Shown here piece after piece: positions 56,201-64,000 of a DNA stretch of 64,000 bases. Position 1 is the stretch's first letter, and each line of letters opens with the position of its first letter. The DNA comes from Sphaeramia orbicularis (lineage: Eukaryota; Chordata; Actinopteri; Kurtiformes; Apogonidae). The translations under genes and the position numbers were made by a program. Location: contig NC_043971.1 of the NCBI RefSeq assembly GCF_902148855.1, positions 3,364,449-3,428,448 of the forward strand, in the 5' to 3' direction. The notes below the pieces were generated by a model, which searched no databases, was not told where the DNA came from, and saw only the letters and a list, made by a program, of their open reading frames with translations.

Positions 56201-59200
56201 CCTAGTTTGTGGAATGTGTTCAGGAAAGGGCCCCAAATTTCCTGGAACTTTTTGTTTGAATTTTGAAGCAAGTGTTTAATTTTCTCAACTTTTAGGTAGC
56301 ACATAGTGTGTGTTAAAAAATATTACACATATCAAAAATAAAGTCTGTCAAAGCCTCCACAAGATGCTAAAATATTACACATATAAAAAATGTACCTCCT
56401 CAGTTACGCCAGCAACATAGTCAGAGGGTTTGATTTCAACCTGACCTTTAGAATCAGAGATGGAGAACTGAACCCCTGTGACCAGAACCGGACCAGCACA
56501 TATGGATGAAAGTACCTTTGGAAATATTCCATTTTTCACAGTTAGGACTCAGCTCAGGGTAAATATGGGATGGTTTACTGCTGGGGATGTGGGTCTGATG
56601 CACAACCTTGGTCTGAATCAGCAGTGACAGGCACATAGAGAGAGAGAGAGATACTTTATTCATCCCATAGGGAAATTTACAGGTTCCAGCAGTATCACAA
56701 ACTTAAAAACACAGTAGTACAAAACACGAAGCTACTGGAAGGGCTGCCACTCGTGACGGCGCCAGAAGAGGAATAAAAAAAAAAAGTCTAAGTGTTCAGT
56801 CTAAGTGTGGAACTCCAGGTGTTTCCTGGGTCAAGGCTGAAGTTCTGATGAGTCTGTCTGTGTTTCCAGCTGAGAGCACTTTGACGTCGCCTGGTCTTGG
56901 AGGGGGAGGAGCAGGAGGACAGAATGCCTCCTCCTCATCCTCAGGCTCCACCTCCTCAGCCTTGGGCTCAGTCTCTAAAAAGGCCAAGAAGGAGCTTCCA
57001 CCCGACTCGGAGACGGAGAGCGAGCTGCCCTCAGAGGATGACAGTAAATATCCCGAAGACTTGGATGACAAGATGAAAGGTGGGACGGGATTGAACGGGT
57101 CGGTACTGGTTCTCACTGGTTGTATGGGTCTGTCTCTGTTTTGTAGATCTGTCACTCCTTCACTGACTCTGAGGGATTCAGACTTGGTTCTGGACTCAGC
57201 TGGCTCTAGTTCCACAGATGAGGAGTGTTTCACTTCTGAACCTCAATGTTCTGACTCATGACTCCTCCTCTGCTCTGAAATAATGTTCTAAAAGAACCGG
57301 TGACTCATAAAACCTCAGATAGTTTCAGATTTAATCATCATGGTACTGGTGTGTGGAGTGAGTTGAGACCTGATCCTTCTAGCCCGGGGTCTGTAAATCT
57401 ACCCTGTGTCCTGTGTTAGTACAAACACTTCCTGTAATCCTTTCACAGTAAAGGCATCTGGATGAACAAGACTTTTAATTGTGAACCATAGAGGACTGTA
57501 CTGTGCACGTCCTTCTGATCTTGTTGCAGTCCACTGCACTGTTCATGTTTTTATGTCTGTTGTGGTTCTACTTGTAGTTCAGCACAGTAGAGGGTCTGGA
57601 TGTGGTCTTGATCTGAGACCAGTACTGACAGGATGGTGTTTGTTTTGATCAGTGTTCAACAACCCACGGGTCCAAGGCAAGAAGACGGTCCTGGAGAAAC
57701 TTGGGGAGGTGGTCGACATTCTGAAGAAAGGAGGATCTGGATCTGGACCTGCATCTGGACCCGCATCTGGACCCGACCAGGCCCAGCAGCTGGCGGCTGT
57801 CCTTTTCATCACCAGACTGTTAGAAGAGAAGGGGGGCCAGGAGAAGAACTCTATGAGAACCGACTCAGCCCAGACCATCAGGTGAGACCAGTATAGACCC
57901 CAGACCTCAGGTGAGAGCAGTACGGACTCAGACCATCAGGTGAGACCACAACCACAGACCCAGACCACCAGGTGAGTCCTGTATAGACCCACAGACTGGG
58001 TCCTGAAGGTGTTGACGGTCTTTACTGGACCGGGTTCTGAAGGTCTTGAACAGACTTGGTCCTGAATTTGTTTAACGCACCAGGTCCTGAAGGTGTTGAA
58101 GGTCTTTACTGTACCGGGTTCTAAAGTTGCTGGTGTTGGTCTTTCAGGGACCGGGTCTTGAAGCTGCTGGTGGAGCTGCTGTCATCATCTTCTAAGGACC
58201 TGGTCTTGGGTACTCTGAGACTCACTCGCCTGCTGATGCTGAAGTACGAGTGGAGGGTGTCGTTTGCCACAGAGGGTGGAGTCAAAGCTGTGTTGTCTTG
58301 TATGCAGGAGTTCTCCAGTGTCGTTCACGTTCAGCAGCTGGGGCTGGCGGTGAGGAACACATGTAGAAACATGTAGAAATATGAATGAACTCATGAGTCT
58401 GCATGAAACACAGGGTTATGGTTGTGGTGAACCATAAGTCAGACTCCTATGGATAACCATAACCCACATGGTTTATTCGTGTGAGTCACTGTTGAAAGTG
58501 TGTAAAAGGTCTCCGATGGTTTCCTTCATCCAGACTCTGAAGGTCATCACTGGCGCCAATAAACACGACCTCCGCAGTGTCGGCAGCAGCCTCCCTCTGT
58601 CTGAGTCTGGGACGCAGATGATGCTGGAAATCTTTGCCAGCATCGGCTCGGCCACGCCCGAAGGCTCCAAAGGACTGCTGGGAGTGATTCCCAATGCCAT
58701 CGACCTCATGCTAAAAACCAAGGGGTAAAGACACCATCTGATCTCTGCACCTACATACCTAATGTCTCCCCTGACCTCTGACCTTTGACCCCTTGATGCT
58801 CAGCTGCCTGCTGTCGGTGCGTAATGGCCTCCTCATCATCATCACGCTCATCTCCAGCCATAAGAGTCTGGCTGAACAGCTGGTGGCCTGTGATGTCACT
58901 GCTGTCCTCAAGAAGTGTTTGAGTCTGTCCAGAGCTGAGACCATGTTGGCCATCATCGCCCTCAACCACATCTCCATGGTCCACAAGCTGGAGAGCAAAG
59001 GTACGTAGACCTGACCTCCTCATAGACCTGACCCCCACAGATCTGAACCATATCTCCATGCTCCACAAGCTGTGGAGGAAAGGTATGCCTCACAATACGA
59101 CCAGTAGACCTGAGTTTGTGCTGTCCTGTCCATCAGTAGAATGATTAATAATACTGTCTGTTGGTGTTTTATCTGTGACTCAACGTGTGTTGTATGTGAA

Positions 59201-62200
59201 TGTTAACATGTATGTTCCTGTGGGTTCAGAGAGCCATGAGCAGCTGGACTTTAAGGACACAGAACTGCAGATGTTGGTGGTGAGTCTGAAGGAGCTGACA
59301 GCCACCAAGGAGGTGATCCAGACTCTGGAGCAACTCATCTGTGATGACCCCTTACAGCTGGAGGACGAACGCACACAGGTAACGCGCACCTGAACACCTC
59401 ACAGGCAATGCACACCTGAACACCTCACAGGTGACAGTTCCAGTGTGTGACCAATCACCTGACACTGGTTGTTCTCTGGTCAGGTGACTCACAGTCGGGA
59501 CACATATCAGGACCTGGTTCGTCTGTTGGAGCAGCACCGAGCCGACCGTGCTGTCCAGCTCTCCATACTCAGGTACCTTCAAATCGCTTTGTGAAGATGA
59601 TGATGATGGTCTTTAACAAAAATTCAGAGGTAAACAGGTGAAGCTCTGGTGCCTTCAGTCCTGCCAGCGGAGGAGGAGCTCTGCTGGTTCACATTGACCA
59701 TCAGCTGCACTCTTCATCAGCAGAAGATGTTCAAGATGTTTGATGGTAGAACAATGTTTAGACTTAGATAAGAGGAGTTCATCCAAACTGTGGCACTGTT
59801 GGAGAAACACTTCAGACCAAAATGATGGATAAATCCTTTGGCACAATGGACAAATGATTGTCTTTCAGTTCTCAGCAGTGTAAGTTCTCTCTTTGATTGG
59901 TTGTTTATTCTGGCAGGATCCTGAACAAGTTCCTGGATAACTACCAGGAGGACGTCCTACCGTGGCATGAGAGCATTGAGCCGTGTCTGTCATCCATGAC
60001 GGCCTTCATCAATGACAGAGAGGTGATGGGTCACTGTTTTCACATCCTTAGAGGAAGGCTCTGTGTTTGAGTCTCACAGTCTGATCTGTCCTGATGTGTT
60101 TTCAGGTGGTCCAGCTGTTCATCGGGTTCCTGTACCGCTTGGCATCTCTGAATAAGGACTATGCTGTGGTCATGTGTCGTTTGGGAACCAAAGAGGCTCT
60201 GCTCAAAGCTCTGGACAAACACAGCAGCAGCCTCCTGTTAGTGACGGAGCTCAGAGACCTGATCACAGACTGTGAGAAGTACGCCAGCCTCTACAAGAAG
60301 ATGACCACCAGCGTACTTGCAGGATGCATTCAGGTACAGCCACATAAGGTCTGGCTCCAGGGCTGGTCTGTGAGATGTGGTTGGGCACAGTTTGGATGTA
60401 TTCAGGAACAGTTGGATGTGGCCAGGATGGGTTCAGGAATGGTTGGATAGGGTAGAGATATGTTGAAGGACAGTTGGGATGCATTCATAGACAGTTGGAT
60501 ATGGTCAGGATGCTTTCAGGTACAGCCACATATGGTCTGCCTCCAGGGCTGCTCTGTGAGATATGTTGAGGGACACTTGGGATGCGTTCAGGTACAGTCT
60601 GTTAGAATTGTGATTCAAGTACATGTTCAGGACAATGTGGTGACACTGAAATGGTCATTGTCCGTTTGTTTCCTGGACAGTTCACAAAATCTTTTACTTC
60701 GTAACATTTCCTTTTAGTGTAATGATTATATTTTGTTTTCTGTTTGTGTGATAAATGTAATATTTCTGTTTCCTTCATGTAATCATTTTTATGTCTGAAT
60801 GATGACTATTATGCAGAAGTAACTCAAATAATTGATTGGTTTGGGAAACGTGGGTTGTCTGAGAGTTGGTTGGTTTTGACTTCGTCACCTGAAGCTGCTG
60901 CTTATATTGAGCATTTTCTGTTTCCTTGTGAGAACTGACTCACATGATCAGTGGATGTTAATAGGTTGGCGGAGTTAAACGCAGATGGGTTAATGGTGTT
61001 CAGTGTGTATGAATTATACCTCCCTGTACGAAGGCACTGTGTGTTTCCTGTTTCCAGATGGTTCTGGGTCAGATTGAGGAGCATCGCCGCAGCCATCAGC
61101 CAATCAACATCCCCTTCTTCGATGTGTTTCTGAGGAACCTCTGCCAGGGTCTGTTCAACCTCCACATTTATCACACATCCATTGAACACAGTTTGTACCT
61201 GAGGCTGGGGTGACTGATCTAACTGGTGGTGTAATTGGTGGTGCGTTCAGGGTCCAGTGTGGAGCTGAAGGAGGATAAGTGCTGGGAGAAGGTGGAGGTT
61301 TCATCCAATCACCATCGAGCGAACAAACTTACGGATAAGAACCCCAAGTCGTACTGGGAGTCCAACGGCTGCACTGGGTCACACTTCATCAACATCTACA
61401 TGCACAAAGGCGTGGTCATCAGGTGTGGTGGAATAGGAGGGGCCAGAACACACATCATATGATGTTACAGGTGAGGGCTGCAGGCGACTGATTGGTCCGT
61501 TCTGTGTTCCGTTCCTCAGGCAGCTGGCAATCCTGGTGGCCAGCGAGGACTCAAGCTACATGCCGGCCCGGATCCTGGTTCTAGGAGGAGACGACCCGAC
61601 CAACATCAACACTGAACTCAACACGGTGCGTTGAATGCTCTATATGGTCGATGCTTACAAGTGAATGTGTGTTTGGCATCCACACTTCCCTTTGGTTAAA
61701 CCTGTGTTCACCTGTGTGTACAGGTGAATGTGACACCATCGGCCAGTCGAGTGGTTCTTCTGGAGAATGTGACGCGGTTCTGGTCCATCATCCAGATCAG
61801 GATCAAGAGGTGTCAGCAGGTTGGACCAAGCTTTGCTATGCATCTGTCACATGTACATTGACCTGTCGCATGTACATTGACCTGTCACATGTACATTGAC
61901 CTGTCACCTGGTCTTTGACTCCCTGCCCCTTCTCCCTGACAGGGCGGGATCGACACCCGGGTCCATGGTTTTGAGGTTCTGGGTCCAAAGCCGACGTTCT
62001 GGCCAGTGTTTAAAGAACAGCTGTGCTGTCGGACCTACCTGTTCTACAGCACCAAGGCCCACACCTGGTGTCAGGAGGTGACGGAGGACAGGACGCAGCT
62101 TCTGCAGCTCTTCAACAAGTAAAGCTGACATCCACGGGTCCACATGTGCAGACCCGATCAGAACCAGGTCAGTGATCGGCAAATCCAGTTCAGAACTCTA

Positions 62201-64000
62201 ACTGTCTGTCTGTGTGTCCTCAGACTCAACAGCGCCCTTCGACACGAGCAGATGTTTGCAGATCGGTTCCTTCCAGACGCTGAAGCAGCTGAAGCTCTAG
62301 GCCAGACCTGCTGGGAGGCTCTGATCACCCCCATAGTACACAGTATTACAGTATCAGGTAAATGCAGTACACAGTATTACACTATCAGGTACACATAGTA
62401 CACAGTATTACAGTATCAGGTACACATTGTACACAGTATTACACTATCAGCTATCAGGTGCACACAATAGACATGGTACACACAGTACACAGTATTACAG
62501 TATCAGGTATATTAGGGTACGCATAGTACACAGTATCACACTGAGGTACACCTACAGTACCAACTGGTTGGTGCTCCGCCTCGTGCGTCTCTACCCAGAA
62601 TCCTCGGCATGCAGCCCTCTGTCATGGCTCCTCAGTGAGTACCTGGACAACGCCGAGGCAGCTCGCCGCTGTAAGGGCCGGGCGGCCATCTTTAACTCCA
62701 GAGTTCGCCGCCTCACGCACCTTCTGGTCCACGTGGACACAAGTCGAACGGACGGCGAGGAGCTCAGACCACCTGTCAAATCCAGTGAGTATCAATGATC
62801 AGTTATCAATCTGTAATTGAAATGAAGAATGAACATTATTGACAAGAATGTTTCCATGGAAACACCTGGTTTATCAGAGCTAATACAGATACAATAATTA
62901 ATAATCAGTCTATAAATAACAGACATGTAGATCCAGTAATGGTACATTAGATGTTAAATGAGCACCAGTTAAAAAATAAAAACCAATAATGAGTAGATGT
63001 TTCATGTCACTGTGGATAGGCTCATGTGCAACCAATCAAAGAGGGCAGTGGGTGGGGCATTGCTTCATTTACTTCATCAGATCAATGCAGATGCTGTGAT
63101 TATTGGAACTGATAATGAGTGTGTTGGTTGTTTGTCTGAGTGATGTTGTGGATGTTTGTTCTATCGTTTTGTCTCCAGAAGGTCTCAACAGAAGCAAAGA
63201 GCTGAAGAGTAAGTAACGGCTGCTGTTTGTTCACACTCTGCTCTCTACATTTCATGTCCAAATGAGGACAGGAAGTCACATGGCGCCCCCTGGTGTCAGA
63301 AAAGTACATCTCAAAAGCCCAGAGCAGCTGATTGGAGCGTGGTCCAGCAGGGGGCGTCAGTCACTTCCTGCTCCTTGTTGACATTCAGCTTCAACAAAGT
63401 GAAGCCATCAGGACGTCGCCATCTTTAATTTCAGTTTGGGCTGCTCTTATTTTGAAGGCAGACTTCCTGTTCCCATTTCCCTCTGGTTACTGATGTTTCC
63501 TTTCAGATGGAAAAGGACAGAACGAGACTTGCTTCATCTTTATGTTGTTTATTTCCTTTGGCTAATGTTTCATTTTGATTTAGGGTTTTTTGTTGTTTTT
63601 TGTTTTTTTTGTTTTTTTTTCATTTTTCTGTTTCACATTAAGAAATTGAACTTCTTTCACTGATCAGACATCTGTAAATTTTTTCTTCCAGATGGTAAAG
63701 AGGGAAAGAACAAAGATGCAGCCGCAGCCTCTTCGTCCTCCTCATCGTCCACAGCCAAACCCAAAGTGAAGAGCAGCAGCAGCAGCATTGCAGGCATTGC
63801 CCTCTGCTGGCAGGGAGTGGTACAGCGCCAGGTGAGGCCATTGGATTCAATACATACCATGAGCTCCTTAACCCTGACCCTCTGAGCTCATTAACATTAA
63901 AAGTTTAATCATCTGGGATCCTGAATTCTAACCCCTCTCCAGGTGAAAAAATTTCTGGAGTCCAGCTGCACTTTACCGGACTTTGTGGAACGTTATCGAA
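50284..64000 (+). CDS. cul9: Cullin-9 / PARC, N-terminal part (25 coding exons, runs off the window)
   Basis: Large cytoplasmic cullin-RBR ubiquitin ligase related to CUL7 and known to bind p53. The start GCGACCATGG gives [20 protein letters not shown], matching vertebrate CUL9. Exons: 50284-50956, 52311-52465, 52847-53452, 55206-55350, 55697-55887, 55958-56144, 56870-57079, 57653-57881, 58148-58349, 58534-58724, 58804-59000, 59230-59378, 59484-59572, 59917-60022, 60106-60333, 61058-61148, 61251-61422, 61520-61625, 61724-61819, 61943-62118, 62224-62357, 62599-62784, 63179-63208, 63692-63831, 63943-64000. All phases join: 4,747 nt, 1,582 residues. The CPH domain is at about 445-505 ([20 protein letters not shown] ... 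[13 protein letters not shown]), armadillo-like repeats at about 720-1180, and the DOC/APC10-like domain at about 1217-1375 ([19 protein letters not shown]). Cullin, RING and IBR parts lie beyond the window. Low-complexity Ser/Gly inserts make it longer than human. Five donors carry tandem duplications. Confidence 0.96.
53754..55072. mobile_element. hAT-like MITE split by a LINE (CUL9 intron)
   Basis: The left end TAGAGCTGCAGATATCGATT and right end GTTTCAGCTCTA are imperfect inverted ends. Both are followed internally by ATCGATTA/TAATCGATT-rich sequence. The flanks CTTTTGAT and TTTTTGGT agree at 6 of 8 bases. The L2-like fragment at about 53826-54352 lies inside. Confidence 0.55.
53826..54352 (+). 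mobile_element. L2-like LINE 3' fragment, plus strand
   Basis: Translation gives [20 protein letters not shown] then [20 protein letters not shown], the classic ORF2 C-terminal tail of fish L2-type LINEs. The 3' end has GTAAAGCACTTTGAATTGCC and GTGCTATACAAATAAATCTG, then repeated TTGCC. The fragment is 5'-truncated and its frame decays after about 60 codons. Confidence 0.8.
56640..56790 (-). mobile_element. LINE 3'-end fragment, minus orientation
   Basis: GAGATACTTTATTCATCCCATAGG-type start (shown in part) followed by GGGAAATTTACAGGTTCCAG, and GAAGGGCTGCCACTCGTGAC near the other end, as in common fish LINE tails. Lies in the CUL9 intron before the exon at 56870. Confidence 0.55.
57738..57780 (+). 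repeat. In-frame GCATCTGGACCC coding repeat in CUL9
   Basis: GGATCT twice, then GCATCTGGACCC twice, encode [14 protein letters not shown] within the exon 57653-57881. Absent from human CUL9 as I recall it. Confidence 0.8.
57871..57980 (+). repeat. Four copies of exon end plus donor (CUL9 exon 57653-57881)
   Basis: CAGACCATCAGGTGAGACC at the true donor recurs as CAGACCTCAGGTGAGAGC (57901), CAGACCATCAGGTGAGACC (57929) and CAGACCACCAGGTGAGTCC (57961), spaced 30, 28 and 32 bp. Each copy is a consensus CAG|GTGAG donor. Confidence 0.92.
58961..59090 (+). repeat. Duplicated exon end and donor, possible mini-exon (CUL9)
   Basis: The end of exon 58804-59000 ([11 protein letters not shown] plus donor) recurs 82 bp downstream as [11 protein letters not shown], followed by AAAG|GTATGC. 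The copy at 59041-59082 is preceded by CCCCCACAG, is 42 nt long and keeps phase. Confidence 0.85.
59379..59430 (+). repeat. Two 26-bp units directly after a CUL9 donor
   Basis: The unit ACGCGCACCTGAACACCTCACAG (in part) is duplicated starting at the donor of exon 59230-59378. The array ends in CTCACAG|GTGACAG, another donor-like site. Confidence 0.85.
60322..60610 (+). repeat. Long-unit repeat carrying the CUL9 donor at 60333
   Basis: GGATGCATTCAGGTACAGCC (exon end and donor) recurs as GGATGCTTTCAGGTACAGCC (donor-like GT at 60520) and GGATGCGTTCAGGTACAG (GT at 60592). Downstream GGTCTGGCTCCAGGGCTG and CTGTGAGATATGTTG are also duplicated. Intermediate degenerate copies contain ATTCAGGAACAG. 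Confidence 0.88.
61838..61905 (+). repeat. 19-bp CATGTACATTGACCTGTCA repeat
   Basis: About three units in the CUL9 intron that starts at 61820. Confidence 0.85.
62328..62540 (+). repeat. 31-bp minisatellite seeded on a CUL9 exon end and donor
   Basis: The exon end GTACACAGTATTACAGTATCAG|GTAAAT is repeated about six times as GTACACAGTATTACACTATCAG|GTACAC variants. At least four copies keep TCAGGT (GT near 62389, 62420, 62457 and 62507). Confidence 0.92.

Overview
The window is animal nuclear DNA, most likely from a ray-finned (probably percomorph) teleost. Spliced genes with GT-AG introns encode proteins that align residue by residue with vertebrate families. The introns are short to medium and loaded with fish-type hAT, TTAA-type and L2-like repeats and minisatellites. 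I identified gene families from memory of vertebrate proteins; no database search was possible.

Six genes, all on the + strand, fill the window: (1) the 3' two-fifths of ACSS1, a mitochondrial-type acetyl-CoA synthetase (8 exons, 3249-12908); (2) an unnamed C2H2 zinc-finger gene of about 578 aa (5 exons, 15156-18401); (3) a complete APMAP, a membrane-anchored beta-propeller hydrolase (9 exons, 20021-26553, 415 aa); (4) SYNDIG1, a synaptic CD225/IFITM-like membrane protein (3 coding exons, 33481-39695, 296 aa) with an unusual Gly/Pro-rich N-terminus; (5) a type-2 cystatin closest to CST7/cystatin F (4 exons, 42564-46057, 156 aa); (6) the 5' part of CUL9/PARC (CpG-rich promoter and non-coding exon near 47.3-47.5 kb, then 25 coding exons from 50284 to the window edge, about 1,582 codons seen).

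ACSS1, APMAP, SYNDIG1 and CST7 are also neighbours on human 20p11.21. The fish order and strands fit an inversion of the SYNDIG1-CST7 block, plus gain of the zinc-finger gene and a junction to CUL9 (human 6p21.1). The genes do not form a pathway; this is ancestral linkage, not an operon.

The most unusual feature is not a gene. At seven exons (two in APMAP, five in CUL9) a tandem repeat sits across or directly against the 5' splice site. In five of the seven the repeat clearly copies the exon end plus its GT donor into the intron, which gives ladders of decoy donors. One CUL9 copy forms a 42-nt, frame-preserving mini-exon with its own AG and GT. A similar array starts at the zinc-finger gene's last codons and repeats a stop-terminated half-finger. 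Intergenic space is mostly transposon fossils, several with intact target-site duplications and nesting. I saw no tRNA, rRNA, CRISPR array or bacterial-type system.
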